From positions 1-52,881 of the forward strand of contig DASRHG010000167.1 in assembly GCA_035650655.1 (NCBI GenBank): DNA of 52,881 nt, given 5' to 3'. The stretch is from DASRHG01 sp035650655 (lineage in GTDB: Bacteria > Desulfobacterota > Binatia > DP-6). The notes under the pieces are model-generated. The model searched no databases and was not told the origin of the DNA. It saw nothing but the letters and a program-made list of their open reading frames with translations. Both the position numbers and the translations under genes were made by a program. Position 1 is the first letter of the stretch, and each line of letters starts with the position of its first letter. This document shows positions 34,024 through 42,821 of the stretch, one piece after another.

Positions 34024-34808
34024 CGGCGCCCCCGGGCGAGCGGCGCGGCGGCGTACTTCCGTGCGAGCGCCGCGAGGTCGAACGGCCGCTCGCGGACGGG
34101 CTCCGCGAGGACGGCGCCGTCGCGCGCGACGAGGAGACGGTCGTCGAAGGGGACCCCGGTCTCCCGCTGGCGCGCGTGGGCGTGGCAGTACTGGATGATC
34201 CACGCGCGCCGCGGCGTCGCCGTGCGGTTCGGGCCGGTCCGGTGCATGGTGAGCGAGGAGAAGCAGAGCACCTCGCCCGCCGCCAGCTCGACGGGCTCGC
34301 CCGTCGCGTCGCCCTCGTAGCCCACCTGGAAGAAGTAGTCGGTCGGCCGGTGCGCGCGCGTCCCGAAGCGGTGGCTCCCGGGCTGGATCCAGAGGCAGCC
34401 GTTCTCGCGCGTCATCGCGTCGAGCGCGAGCGTCACGGTCACGTACTCCTCCGGCTCGACGGGGGTGTAGCCGTTGTCCTGGTGCCAGGGGACGTCCGAG
34501 GTGGCGCCCGGCGGCTTCGAGACGGCCTGGTCCCAGTAGAGGCGGACGTTCGGACCGAGCAGCGCGAGCATCGGCGCCACGAGCTTCGGCGACGCGGCGT
34601 AGCGGCAGAGGACGGGGCTCTGGAGGTGGAGGAGCGGGGCGTACTCGAACGGCCCCTTGCCGCGCTCGCCGAGCTTCAGCGGATGCGCGAGCGCCCGGTC
34701 GTACGCCGCGCCGATCTCGGCCAGCTCGGCGTCGTCGAAGACGCGCCCGAGCGTGAACCAGCCACGGTCGCGGAAGTCCCGGAGCTGCGCCGTCGCGAGC
34801 GCCGTCAT
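34020..34808 (-). CDS. Phytanoyl-CoA dioxygenase (PhyH) family oxygenase
   Basis: A 262-residue Fe(II)/2-oxoglutarate oxygenase. WHQDNG gives the iron ligands His109 and Asp111, and MHRTGPN gives the third ligand His189, with a nearby Arg (195 or 200) for 2-oxoglutarate. FDDAELAEIGAAYDRAL near the start is typical of PhyH. It likely hydroxylates an acyl or small organic substrate; the substrate is unknown. The ATG overlaps the upstream dehydrogenase stop by 4 bases, and the thioesterase follows with a GTGA overlap. Confidence 0.88.
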   Translation of the reverse strand: MTALATAQLRDFRDRGWFTLGRVFDDAELAEIGAAYDRALAHPLKLGERGKGPFEYAPLLHLQSPVLCRYAASPKLVAPMLALLGPNVRLYWDQAVSKPPGATSDVPWHQDNGYTPVEPEEYVTVTLALDAMTRENGCLWIQPGSHRFGTRAHRPTDYFFQVGYEGDATGEPVELAAGEVLCFSSLTMHRTGPNRTATPRRAWIIQYCHAHARQRETGVPFDDRLLVARDGAVLAEPVRERPFDLAALARKYAAAPLARGRR

Positions 34809-35911
34809 CGCCCCCCCGGCAGGAGACACGAATGGATGCTCGTCTCGCCCGGCACCTCGCCGGCGAGCGTCCGGATCGCACGCTCGGCGTCCTCGAGCGC
34901 GAAGTCGTGCGTGTGCATCTTCTCGAGCGGCACGCGGCCCGACTCGATGAGCCGGATCGCCGCGTCGTAGCCGCGCGTCGTCACCGCGAACGCGCCGAGG
35001 ATCGTCGCCTCCTTCAGCACGGCGAGGTCGGAGACGAAGTCGGGAACGGCCCGGAGCCCCTTCACGCCGGCGAGGACGATGCGCCCGCCGACGGCGACGT
35101 GGTGCAGCGCCTCCGCGACGGGCTCCGGCGAGTTCGCCGTCACCTCGATGACGACGTCGGCGCCGCGGCCGCCCGTCAGCTCCTTCACGCGCCGGCGCGC
35201 GTCCTCCCGCTCGACGTCGATCGTATGGTCCGCTCCGAGCGCCCGCGCCACGGCGAGCTTCGGCGCGTCGCGCGCGAGGCCGGTCACGATGATCGTGTCC
35301 GCGCCCGCCGCGCGCGCGGCGACGACGCACGCGAGGCCGCGCTGACCCGGGCCGAGGACGAGGACGGTGTCCCCCGGTCCCGTCCTCGGGATCTCGACGC
35401 CCCAGCGAAAGCCGGCCCCGAGCGGGTTGAACATGACGGCGAGCGGGGCGGGGACGTCCTTCCGCACGCGGTGCACGATCGAGTGCGCGTCGAGGTGCAT
35501 GTAGTCGGCGAACGCGCCCCAGAGGCCGGGCGGGTGCGCGAGCGGCACGTAGCCGTGGCCGAAGAGCCCGCCGCGCGATCGGCAGAGGTGGTAGCGGCCG
35601 TTGATGCACGTCCGGCAGTGGCCGCAGGGGATCGCCGCCTCGACGGCGACGCGGTCGCCGGGCGCGACGCCCCAGCGCTTCGCGGCGCGCTCGCCGACGT
35701 CCTCGATGACGCCGAGCGGCTCGTGGCCGGGAACGAGCGGGAGCGCGACGGGCAGCGTGCCGGCCCACTGCTCGGCGTCGCTGCCGCAGATGCCGCACGC
35801 CTCGACGCGGAGGAGCGCCGTGTCCGCGTCGATCGCGGGAACGGGCAGCTCCCGAAGCTCGAGCGTCCGCGGCGCGGTCTGCACGACGGCGCGGCTCGTG
35901 CGGGGCGGCAT
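34805..35911 (-). CDS. Zinc-dependent medium-chain alcohol dehydrogenase
   Basis: A 368-residue MDR protein. ACGICGSD (38-45) and GHEPLGV (62-68) supply the catalytic zinc ligands, and CGHCRTCINGRYHLC (96-110) supplies the four structural-zinc Cys. The nucleotide fold starts at VLVLGPGQRGLA, with GPGQRG in place of the usual GxGxxG. It probably oxidises an alcohol or polyol with NAD(P). First gene of its operon, divergent from the LolA-like gene across 45 bases. Confidence 0.9.
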   Translation of the reverse strand: MPPRTSRAVVQTAPRTLELRELPVPAIDADTALLRVEACGICGSDAEQWAGTLPVALPLVPGHEPLGVIEDVGERAAKRWGVAPGDRVAVEAAIPCGHCRTCINGRYHLCRSRGGLFGHGYVPLAHPPGLWGAFADYMHLDAHSIVHRVRKDVPAPLAVMFNPLGAGFRWGVEIPRTGPGDTVLVLGPGQRGLACVVAARAAGADTIIVTGLARDAPKLAVARALGADHTIDVEREDARRRVKELTGGRGADVVIEVTANSPEPVAEALHHVAVGGRIVLAGVKGLRAVPDFVSDLAVLKEATILGAFAVTTRGYDAAIRLIESGRVPLEKMHTHDFALEDAERAIRTLAGEVPGETSIHSCLLPGGR

Positions 35912-35956
35912 CGCCAGGTTATGGACCGATCCGCGGGCCGACGTAAAGTCTCGGGC

Positions 35957-36769
35957 ATGCAGCCGACGCGCCTCCGTCCCCTGGCTCTCGGCCTCGCGCT
36001 CGCCCTCGCCTCGACCGCCGTCGCACGCGCCGCGGCGCCGGACGCCGCCACCGTCGCGACGCGGATGCAGGCCGCGCTCGAGCCCGCGCGCTCGAGCGCG
36101 CGCGACCTCGACATCGTCGTCAGCGCCGAGCAGGGCGAGTCGACGCACTGGCGGGCGGGCCAGGCACGGAAGATCGCCGGCGGCGCGCGGCGAGTCCTCA
36201 CCGTCCTGCTCGCCCCCGCCGGCGTCCGGGGGCTCGCGTTCCTGGTCGAGGAGCAGCCGGAGCAGACCGACGTCGCGCGCCTGTACCTGCCCGGCGTTCG
36301 GCGCGTCCGGACGATCGTCCCGGCGCTCCGGAGCGAGCCCTTCCTCGGGAGCGACTTCACCTACGCCGACCTCGGCTTCGCCGACCGCGGCGCGCACTAC
36401 CGCCTGCTCGGGAGCGAGGAACGCGACGGCGTGCGCGTCTACCGTCTCGAAGAGGTGCCGCGGGCGCGCTGGTACTACGCCCGCGTCGTCGATCAGGTCG
36501 CGGCGGACACCTGGCTCCCCAGGCGTCGCGAGTACTACGACGCCGCGAACGCGCTCTGGAAGGTCGAGGAGCTCGGCGACGTGACGCGCGTCGACGGCGT
36601 GCCGACGCCGCTCCGCATCCGGATGGAGGACGTCCAGCAGGGGAGCAGCTCCGAGATCCGGACGACGAACGTCCGCTGGGATCCGGACCTCCCCGACGCG
36701 CTCTTCGACCCCGCGCGGCTGCCGGACGCGGTCGCGTCGCCGGTCTGGAACGCACCGCCGGCGCCGTGA
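35957..36769 (+). CDS. Outer-membrane lipoprotein-sorting-like protein (LolA/LppX-like)
   Basis: A 270-residue exported protein with signal RLRPLALGLALALASTAVARA. The body has the half-barrel strand pattern of LolA-like, LppX-like proteins: TRMQAALEPAR, RLYLPGVRRVRTIVPALRSEPFLGSDFTYADLG and VRWDPDLPDALFDPARL. The FLGSDFTYADL block is typical of the COG2834-like family linked to RND transporters and sterol or hopanoid export. It stands alone here, so the partner transporter must lie elsewhere. Family good, cargo unknown. Confidence 0.82.
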   Translation: MQPTRLRPLALGLALALASTAVARAAAPDAATVATRMQAALEPARSSARDLDIVVSAEQGESTHWRAGQARKIAGGARRVLTVLLAPAGVRGLAFLVEEQPEQTDVARLYLPGVRRVRTIVPALRSEPFLGSDFTYADLGFADRGAHYRLLGSEERDGVRVYRLEEVPRARWYYARVVDQVAADTWLPRRREYYDAANALWKVEELGDVTRVDGVPTPLRIRMEDVQQGSSSEIRTTNVRWDPDLPDALFDPARLPDAVASPVWNAPPAP

Positions 36770-36806
36770 CCGGCGCCGTGCCGCGCGCGCGGCGTCCGCC
36801 GCCCGC

Positions 36807-37667
36807 TCAGCGGGTGCCGGACGTCGCCCCGCCGCCTTCCGCGGGGGCCCGAGCGCTCGCCGACGCTTTCGCGCCCGGCGGGGTGATCGTGACCTCGACG
36901 CGGCGGTTCTGGAGGCGGCCAGCCTGCGAGGCGTTCGACGCGACCGGGTACGACTCGCCGTAGCCGCGCGTCACGACGCGGTCCGCGGCGATGCCCTGGC
37001 TCGTGAGGTAGTCGCGCACCGCCTCGGCGCGCGCTTCGGAGAGCTGCCGGTTGTAGGACGGCGAGCCGACGGCGTCGGTGTGTCCCTCGATCAGGACCTG
37101 GCGGTCGGGGTGCTCGCGGAGGACGGCGGCGAGGCGATTCAGCTGCTGCATCGAGCCGGGCCTGAGCGACGCTTTGTTGAAGTCGAAGAGCACGTCGCCG
37201 AGCGTGACGACGACGCCGCGCTTCGTCTCGCGCGCGTTGAGCGACGCGAGCTCGCGCTCGAGCTGCGACGCCTTGGCCCGGTAGTGCTCGGCCTCGGCCG
37301 TTCGCGACCCGACGAGGACCTGCGAGCGCTCGGCATCGAGCCGCTTCACGTCCGCCTCGGCCCGCTCCTGCTCCGCGCGGGTCCGCGCGATCTCGACGCG
37401 CTTCTGCGCGACGTAGGCGAGCGTGTCGACCTCGTCGTCGCTCTCGCCCCGGCGGAGCGCGTCCTCCGCCCGCGTGACGGCCGCCTCGGCCTCGTGGAGC
37501 TGGACCGGGGCGTTGGCGGTGACGTCCGGGGTGGAGGCCGCGTCGCGGTAGGCGTTCTTCGCGGCGTCGAGCGCCGCATTCTGCCGCGTCCCGCAGCCTG
37601 CGAGGACGAGCGCGCCGCACACGAGCGCCGCGGCGAAGAGCAGGGTCGTGCGGTCGCTTCGCATCAT
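36807..37667 (-). CDS. OmpA-family lipoprotein
   Basis: A 286-residue lipoprotein with lipobox LAGC (Cys25). Residues 30-150 form a long charged helix, likely a coiled coil, and the C-terminal 100 or so are an OmpA/MotB peptidoglycan-binding domain: LFDFNKASLRPGS, LIEGHTDAVGS, YNRQLSEARAEAVRDYL and LQNRRVEVTI. It links outer membrane and cell wall. It follows the DUF4398 lipoprotein gene by a few bases, with GGAG just ahead of the ATG at 37667. The frame also shows ATG at 37664. Confidence 0.9.
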   Translation of the reverse strand: MMRSDRTTLLFAAALVCGALVLAGCGTRQNAALDAAKNAYRDAASTPDVTANAPVQLHEAEAAVTRAEDALRRGESDDEVDTLAYVAQKRVEIARTRAEQERAEADVKRLDAERSQVLVGSRTAEAEHYRAKASQLERELASLNARETKRGVVVTLGDVLFDFNKASLRPGSMQQLNRLAAVLREHPDRQVLIEGHTDAVGSPSYNRQLSEARAEAVRDYLTSQGIAADRVVTRGYGESYPVASNASQAGRLQNRRVEVTITPPGAKASASARAPAEGGGATSGTR

Positions 37668-37669
37668 CG

Positions 37670-38056
37670 TCACGGCTCCTGCCCGATGTGGCGCTCCGAC
37701 TCGCCCCGGAGCGTCTGGATCGTCTGCTGCAACGCCTGCGCGTCCTGCCGCGCCTTCTCGGAGCGCGCTTTCGTCGCGGCGAGCTGTGCGTCGACGAGCG
37801 CCTTCTCGGCGTACCGCCGCGCGTCGACGTACTCCTTGTCGTCCATCGCCGCCTTCGCGTTCGCCAGCTCCTCCTCCGCGAGCCGGAGCTCGAGCGGCGC
37901 GCGCTCGGCCGCCTCGCCGTCCTGCGCCTCGCGGACGGCGAGGTCGGCCTTCGCGAGGTCCTCGCGCGGCGGGCGCGGCCCGTGCCCGCAGCCCGCGACC
38001 GCGACCAGGGCCGCGGCGCCCGCCGCGAGCGACCACGACGCGCTCGTTCCGGTCAT
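37670..38056 (-). CDS. DUF4398 lipoprotein
   Basis: A 128-residue small lipoprotein. The ATG at 38056 is preferred because GGGAGG precedes it by about 8 bases, and it starts a signal ending in lipobox VAGC (Cys23). The rest is Ala- and Glu-rich helix (ELRLAEEELANAKAAMDDKEYVDARRYAEKA) with the family's DUF4398 repeat, usually encoded beside OmpA-like proteins as here. Probably periplasmic and coiled-coil, working with the OmpA protein. Confidence 0.82.
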   Translation of the reverse strand: MTGTSASWSLAAGAAALVAVAGCGHGPRPPREDLAKADLAVREAQDGEAAERAPLELRLAEEELANAKAAMDDKEYVDARRYAEKALVDAQLAATKARSEKARQDAQALQQTIQTLRGESERHIGQEP

Positions 38057-38256
38057 CGCGACGCCTCCCGAGACTGCTTTCCCCGCGGGCTGCGACCCGG
38101 CAATCACCATTTTCCGGTCCCGCACGAGCACATCCGCCCCCGCCCGCGGCACGCGCACCGCCGCACCGGCGCCGGGCTCGCGCGCGGCGCGCGGGCGCCG
38201 GCCGCCCCGCGGCGCGCGCCCTGGATCGCGCGCGCCCCGGCCGCTAGAACCGCCGC

Positions 38257-39048
38257 ATGAGCGAGTTCGGCGTCGATGTCGAGCGGCCCGACGCGCACGT
38301 CGCGCGGCTCGTGCTCCGGAACCCGGAGCGCCTGAACGCCGTGCGCCTCGAGATGTGGGAGGCCATCCCGGACCTCCTCGCCGGGCTCGCCGCCGACCGG
38401 GACGTGCGCGTCGTCGTCCTCGCCGGCCACGGCACCGACGCCTTCGCCTCGGGCGCCGACATCGCCGAGTTCTCGACCCACCGGAAGGACGCGGCGTCGG
38501 CGGCGGCGTACGAGGCCGTCACGGCGCGCGCCTTCGCGGCGCTCCTCGGCTTCGAGAAGCCGCTCGTCGCGATGATCCACGGCGTCTGCATCGGCGGCGG
38601 CCTCGCGCTGGCGGCGTCCGCCGACCTCCGCCTCGCGGCCGACGACGCCAAGCTCGCGCTCCCGCCCGCGCGCCTCGGGCTCGGCTACCACCTCGCGGGC
38701 GTGGAGCGCATCGTCGCGCTCGTCGGGCCGTCGGCGGCGGCGGAGATGTTCTTCACGGCGCGCGCGTACGGCGCCGAGGAGGCGCTCCGCCTGGGGCTCG
38801 TGAACCGGGTCGTGCCGCAGGCGGAGCTCGGCGCCTTCACCGCACGCTACGTCGCCGGCATCGCGGCGAACGCCCCGCTCACCATCCGCGCCGCGAAGCG
38901 CGCGATCCTGGAGGTGCAGCGCGACGCCGCCGCGCGGGACGCGGCGGCCGTCGCGCGGATGATCGCGGACTGCTTCGAGAGCGCCGACTACGCCGAGGGC
39001 GTGCGCGCGTTCCTCGAGAAGCGAGCGCCCCGCTTCCGCGGCGAGTGA
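38257..39048 (+). CDS. Enoyl-CoA hydratase/isomerase-like protein lacking the usual catalytic glutamates
   Basis: A 263-residue crotonase-fold protein. Oxyanion-hole regions are clear: SGADIAEF (66-73) and HGVCIGGGLALAAS (108-121). In true hydratases a Glu follows GGG and another sits in a PE pair; here they read GGGLALAA and LPPARLGLGYHLAG, so both are replaced. The fold is sure, but the reaction may be different (isomerase, dehalogenase, hydrolase or decarboxylase). It is monocistronic on the plus strand, after a 200-base gap from the DUF4398 gene. CoA-bound substrate is expected. Confidence 0.85.
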   Translation: MSEFGVDVERPDAHVARLVLRNPERLNAVRLEMWEAIPDLLAGLAADRDVRVVVLAGHGTDAFASGADIAEFSTHRKDAASAAAYEAVTARAFAALLGFEKPLVAMIHGVCIGGGLALAASADLRLAADDAKLALPPARLGLGYHLAGVERIVALVGPSAAAEMFFTARAYGAEEALRLGLVNRVVPQAELGAFTARYVAGIAANAPLTIRAAKRAILEVQRDAAARDAAAVARMIADCFESADYAEGVRAFLEKRAPRFRGE

Positions 39049-39117
39049 TCGGCGCCCCGCCCCGAGCGGGGTCGCCGCCGCGTTGACGGCGGACGCGAGG
39101 GGCGCGAAGGTCGCGCG

Positions 39118-39402
39118 ATGGCGCGCGAGGACGACCCGCCGGTCGCGATCCCGATCGAGGACGCCCTCGACCTCCATCCCTTCGCGCCGGCCGAGGTGCT
39201 CTCGGTCGTCGAGTCGTACCTCGAGGCCGCCGCCGCGGCGGGGCTCGTCGAGGTCCGCGTGATCCACGGCCGCGGGAAGGGCGTGCAGCGGGCGCGCGTG
39301 CGGTCCCTCCTCGCGCGCCACCCCCTCGTCGCCGAGCTGCGGGAGGCGACGCCCGAGCGCGGCGGCGCGGGCGCCACCGTCGTCCGCCTCCACCCGCGTT
39401 GA
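39118..39402 (+). CDS. Stand-alone Smr-domain protein
   Basis: A 94-residue Smr (MutS2 C-terminal) protein with LDLHPFAPAEVL near the start and VIHGRGKGVQRARVRSLL in the middle, the two motifs that form the Smr nuclease site. Small Smr proteins can nick DNA or cleave RNA, and some help rescue collided ribosomes. It stands between the crotonase-like gene and the esterase operon and seems independently transcribed. Confidence 0.88.
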   Translation: MAREDDPPVAIPIEDALDLHPFAPAEVLSVVESYLEAAAAAGLVEVRVIHGRGKGVQRARVRSLLARHPLVAELREATPERGGAGATVVRLHPR

Positions 39403-39434
39403 CGCCGCGCACGTCGCCCGGGTAGCGTGCCGCC

Positions 39435-40367
39435 ATGCCGCTCGACCCGAAGGCCAGGGAGCTTCTCGATCAGCTCGCCGCGCTCGGATCGCCGCCGCTG
39501 AACGAGCTTCCGGTGCCGGAGGCGCGGCAGCTCCTGGCGAGCCTGCTCGTGGCGCCCGAGGAGCCGGCGCGGGTCGCGAAGGTCGAGAACCGCTCGATCC
39601 CGGGTTCCGCCGGCGCCATCCCGATCCGCATCTACACGCCGGAGGGGACACCGCCCTTCCCGGTCCTCGTCTGGCTCCACGGCGGAGGCTGGGTGCTCGG
39701 CAGCCTCGAGACGCACGACGCCCTCTGCCGCTCGCTCGCGCGCGCGGTGCCCGCCGTCGTCGTCGCGGTCGACTACCGTCTCGCGCCCGAGCACAAGTTC
39801 CCGGCGGCGGCGGAGGACGCCTACGCGGCGACGGCGTGGGTCGCGGCGCACGCGGGGGAGATCGGCGCGGATGCGCGGCGCGTCGCCGTCGGCGGCGACA
39901 GCGCCGGCGGCAACCTCGCCGCCGTCGTGAGCCTCATGGCGCGCGACCGCGGCGGCCCGCGCCTCGCGCACCAGCTCCTCGTCTACCCGGCGACGGACGC
40001 CGGTCTCGAGCACGCGTCGATGCGGGAGAACGCCGACGGGTACTGGCTCACGCGCGACATGATGGCGTGGTTCTGGAACCTCTACCTCGGGGGCGCGCGC
40101 GACGGCGGCAGTCCCCTCGCCTCGCCCCTCCGCGCGCAGGACCTGCGCGGCCTGCCCCCCGCCACCGTGATCACCGCCGAGTTCGATCCCCTGCGCGACG
40201 AGGGCGAGGCGTACGCGGCGCGGCTCCGGGCCGCGGGCGTGCCGGTCGATCTCCGCCGCTGGGACGGCATGATCCACGGCTTCTTCGCGATGGAGACGAT
40301 CTTCCCGCAGGGGCGCGCGGCCGTCGAGCACGCCGCCGCGGCGCTGCGCGACGGCGTAGCGCGCTGA
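39435..40367 (+). CDS. Alpha/beta hydrolase (hormone-sensitive-lipase-type esterase)
   Basis: A 310-residue HSL-family esterase. The oxyanion motif HGGGW is at 82-86, the nucleophile elbow GGDSAGG has Ser156, Asp is at 251 or 255 (EFDPLRDEG), and His281 lies in IHGFF. It should hydrolyse short acyl esters in the cytoplasm. The AhpD-like gene begins two bases after its stop, so they are likely cotranscribed. Confidence 0.92.
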   Translation: MPLDPKARELLDQLAALGSPPLNELPVPEARQLLASLLVAPEEPARVAKVENRSIPGSAGAIPIRIYTPEGTPPFPVLVWLHGGGWVLGSLETHDALCRSLARAVPAVVVAVDYRLAPEHKFPAAAEDAYAATAWVAAHAGEIGADARRVAVGGDSAGGNLAAVVSLMARDRGGPRLAHQLLVYPATDAGLEHASMRENADGYWLTRDMMAWFWNLYLGGARDGGSPLASPLRAQDLRGLPPATVITAEFDPLRDEGEAYAARLRAAGVPVDLRRWDGMIHGFFAMETIFPQGRAAVEHAAAALRDGVAR

Positions 40368-40369
40368 CG

Positions 40370-40921
40370 ATGGCGCGCCTCCCGTACGTCGACCCCGCGA
40401 CCGCGCCGGCGCCCGTGCGCGAGCTCCTCGAAGGGCTGCCGGTGCGGCTCAACATCTTCCGCATGGTGGCCCACGCCGAGCGGAACGCGCGCCCGCTCCT
40501 CCGCCTCGGCACGAGCATCTTGACCGAGCAGCAGCTCTCCGCGACGCTCCGCGAGCTCGCGATCCTCCGCGTCGCCCGGCTCTCGGGCGCCGAGTACGAG
40601 TGGACGCAGCACGTCCCGATCGCGAAGGCCGTCGGCGTCTCCGACGCGCAGGTGGACGCGCTCGCCCGCGACGACGCCGGCGCGAGCTGCTTCGACCCCG
40701 TCGCGCGGCTCGTCCTCCGCTTCACGACCGAGGTGGTGGAGCGCGTCGGCGTCCCGGACGCGCTCTTCGCCGAGATGCAGCGCCACTTCTCGGCGCGCGA
40801 GATCGTCGAGCTCGTCCTCGCGATCGGCTTCTACATGACGATGGCGCGGCTCATGGAGGTGACGCGCATCGACGTGGACGAGGCGGCGGGCGCGCGTCTC
40901 GTCGGCGCGATCAGCAAGTGA
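40370..40921 (+). CDS. Carboxymuconolactone decarboxylase/AhpD-like protein without redox Cys
   Basis: A 183-residue all-helical protein. ELAILRVARLSGAEYEWTQH carries the AhpD/CMD fold motif, where Glu and a late His are kept but the CxxC of AhpD is absent (YEWTQ). Such members cannot use a thiol pair. Some act as decarboxylases or in peroxide handling, most are unknown. The ATG follows the esterase stop by two bases. Its stop overlaps the 3' end of the convergent lactonase-like gene by 11 bases. Confidence 0.82.
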   Translation: MARLPYVDPATAPAPVRELLEGLPVRLNIFRMVAHAERNARPLLRLGTSILTEQQLSATLRELAILRVARLSGAEYEWTQHVPIAKAVGVSDAQVDALARDDAGASCFDPVARLVLRFTTEVVERVGVPDALFAEMQRHFSAREIVELVLAIGFYMTMARLMEVTRIDVDEAAGARLVGAISK

Positions 40922-41684
40922 CGGCAGCGGGCGCCTGCGGCACGGTCGCCCAGTCCGCCGGGTCGTGCCCGTAGACGAGGCGCGCGCCGGCGTCGCGGAG
41001 CGCGCGGAGGCGCCCGAGCGAGGCGAGCATCGCGTCCCGGTCCCAGGCGAACCGCGGCAGCGCGAGCGTGTCGAGCGTGTCGCGGAAGTAGCAGGCGTCG
41101 GCCGTCAGCACGACGTCGCCGCCCGCGAGCCGCACGCGGAGCGACTGGTGGCCCGGCGTGTGGCCGGGGGTCGGCAGGCAGACGACGCGGCCGTCGCCGA
41201 AGAGATCGTGCTCGCCGTCGACCAGGAGCCGCGCGTGGCCGCAGTCGAAGTCGTGCGGGTCGTACGCGAGCCGCGCGCGCTGCTCGGCGTCGCGGCCCGC
41301 CTCCCACTCCGCGCGCTGGACGACGAGTCGGGCGTTCGGGACCGCGGCGTGCCCGCCCGTGTGGTCGAAGTGGAGGTGCGAGGTGACGAGCCAGTCGACG
41401 CGCTCCGGGTCGACGCCGAGCGCGCGCAGGCGGGCGGCGACGTCCTCGCCGGGGCCGAGCGCCGCCTCGAACCAGCGCGCGAGCCGGCCGAGGCGCGCCG
41501 CGGGCGCGGCCGCCGTCTCGGGGTGGAGGCCGCTGTCGAAGAGCACCGTGCCCTTCGGGTGGCGGACGAGGAAGCTCGGCACGGGGACGCGGAGCCGCCC
41601 CGTCGCGCGCGCGACGAACGCCGAGCGCGACGCCGTGAGCCAGCCGCACGCGAAGGCGTGGAGCGTGACGTCGCCCGCCGTCAC
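40911..41684 (-). CDS. Metallo-beta-lactamase-fold hydrolase, lactonase-like
   Basis: A 257-residue MBL-fold protein. HLHFDHTGGH (103-112) supplies His103, His105, Asp107 and His108, and PTPGHTPGHQS supplies a later zinc ligand. This resembles N-acyl-homoserine lactonases (AiiA/AttM group) and related quorum-quenching enzymes. It begins at a GTG overlapping the GHMP kinase stop (GTGA). Lactone hydrolysis is likely from family, but the natural substrate is unknown. Confidence 0.87.
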   Translation of the reverse strand: MTAGDVTLHAFACGWLTASRSAFVARATGRLRVPVPSFLVRHPKGTVLFDSGLHPETAAAPAARLGRLARWFEAALGPGEDVAARLRALGVDPERVDWLVTSHLHFDHTGGHAAVPNARLVVQRAEWEAGRDAEQRARLAYDPHDFDCGHARLLVDGEHDLFGDGRVVCLPTPGHTPGHQSLRVRLAGGDVVLTADACYFRDTLDTLALPRFAWDRDAMLASLGRLRALRDAGARLVYGHDPADWATVPQAPAAVTC

Positions 41685-42739
41685 CGCGGAGCGCCCGGGG
41701 ACGCGAGCGTGAGGGGCAGGCAGGCGACGCCGAGGTCGCGCGCGAGCCGCGCCGCCAGCTCGTCGCGCTCCGCCGCGCCGCGCGCGACGAGCTGCGCCGT
41801 GCCGTCGCCCTGCGACCCGACGCCCTTCCCGCCGAAGGCGAGCGCGGCGACCGCGGGATGTGCGAGGACCGCGTGGAGACGCGGCGCCGCCAGCTCGGGG
41901 CACGCGGGCGCGACGAGGCGGTCGAAGACCTCCTGCGCCTCTCGCATGAGCGCGCCGAGCGCTGCCGCGTCGCCCGCCCGCACGGCGTCGCGCGCGCGGT
42001 GGACGAGCACCGCGTTGCGCGGACCGAGCGCCTCCCGGACGCCGGCGGCGACGGGACCCGGCGTCGCGGGGAAGCAGGCGTGGAGATCGCGCAGGATGCG
42101 ACGCGTGTCCTTGGCCGCGCGGAGGTCGACGACGAGGAGATGGAAGGGTGCGGCCGGGCGGACGGACTCGATGCGGACGTCGTCGCCGTCGAAGGTGAGG
42201 AGGAGCGTCGTCGATCCGAATGCGCACGCCTGGTCCATCAAGCCGCACGCGGACCCGGCGCGGCGCTCGCCGGCCCACGCGAGCTCCATCTCCTCCCGGA
42301 TGGAAAGCCCGAGCGCGTACACCCAGTTGAACGCGCGCGCGACGAGGACGCACGCGGCCGCCGAGGACGAGAGGCCCTTCCCGACGGGGAGGTCCGCGCG
42401 CGTGATCCGGACGCGAAGGCCGCCCGCCGTGTGCCGGCGAAGCACCTCCGCCGCGGTGCCCGCCACGTAGCCGAAGAAGCCGCCGGCGGCCGCCGCGGCT
42501 TCGAGGTCCGCGGGCTCGGCGGCGAAGCGCTCCGGGCCGATCCGGGAGCCGTCGGGGAGGACGGTCGAGATCTCGAAGAGCCCGACCGCCTCCTCCGCGA
42601 CCGCGCCGAGCCCCTGCGTCGTCGCGGTGACGAGACAGTGCCCGGGTGCGAGCGACGGCGTCGCCGCCCGCAGCGCGCCCGCCCAGTCCGCGTGCTCGCC
42701 GAAGAGACAGAGCCGGCCCGGGACGAAGAGCTCGACCAC
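41681..42739 (-). CDS. GHMP-family kinase (galactokinase/mevalonate-kinase-like)
   Basis: A 352-residue GHMP kinase. FVPGRLCLFGEHADWAG is the N-terminal family motif, PVGKGLSSSAAA the ATP-binding loop, and GGKGVGSQGDGTA the C-terminal motif. The first motif (GRLCLFGEHADW) resembles sugar kinases more than mevalonate kinases. The start is a GTG at 42739. A possible promoter places the RNA start within a few bases, so the message may be leaderless. Coupled to the lactonase-like gene downstream. Substrate unknown. Confidence 0.87.
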   Translation of the reverse strand: MVELFVPGRLCLFGEHADWAGALRAATPSLAPGHCLVTATTQGLGAVAEEAVGLFEISTVLPDGSRIGPERFAAEPADLEAAAAAGGFFGYVAGTAAEVLRRHTAGGLRVRITRADLPVGKGLSSSAAACVLVARAFNWVYALGLSIREEMELAWAGERRAGSACGLMDQACAFGSTTLLLTFDGDDVRIESVRPAAPFHLLVVDLRAAKDTRRILRDLHACFPATPGPVAAGVREALGPRNAVLVHRARDAVRAGDAAALGALMREAQEVFDRLVAPACPELAAPRLHAVLAHPAVAALAFGGKGVGSQGDGTAQLVARGAAERDELAARLARDLGVACLPLTLASPGAPR

Positions 42740-42747
42740 CCCGGGCG

Positions 42748-42776
42748 TCTCTAGTGCCCGCGGTCGGGTAGGTCAA
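42748..42776 (-). promoter_or_regulatory. Possible promoter for the GHMP kinase gene (leaderless message)
   Basis: On the minus strand TTGACC (42776-42771) and TAGAGA (42753-42748) are 17 bases apart. Transcription would start near 42741, about two bases before the GTG at 42739. Confidence 0.35.
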
Positions 42777-42821
42777 ATCACCGCTGTTCCCGGACCGACG
42801 AGTCGTGGCAGAGTGCCCGCC

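Noticed and set aside
42790..42821. Sigma54 promoter before the plus-strand dehydrogenase
   Set aside because: TGGCA is present at about 42806 but there is no TGC box at the needed 4-5 base spacing.
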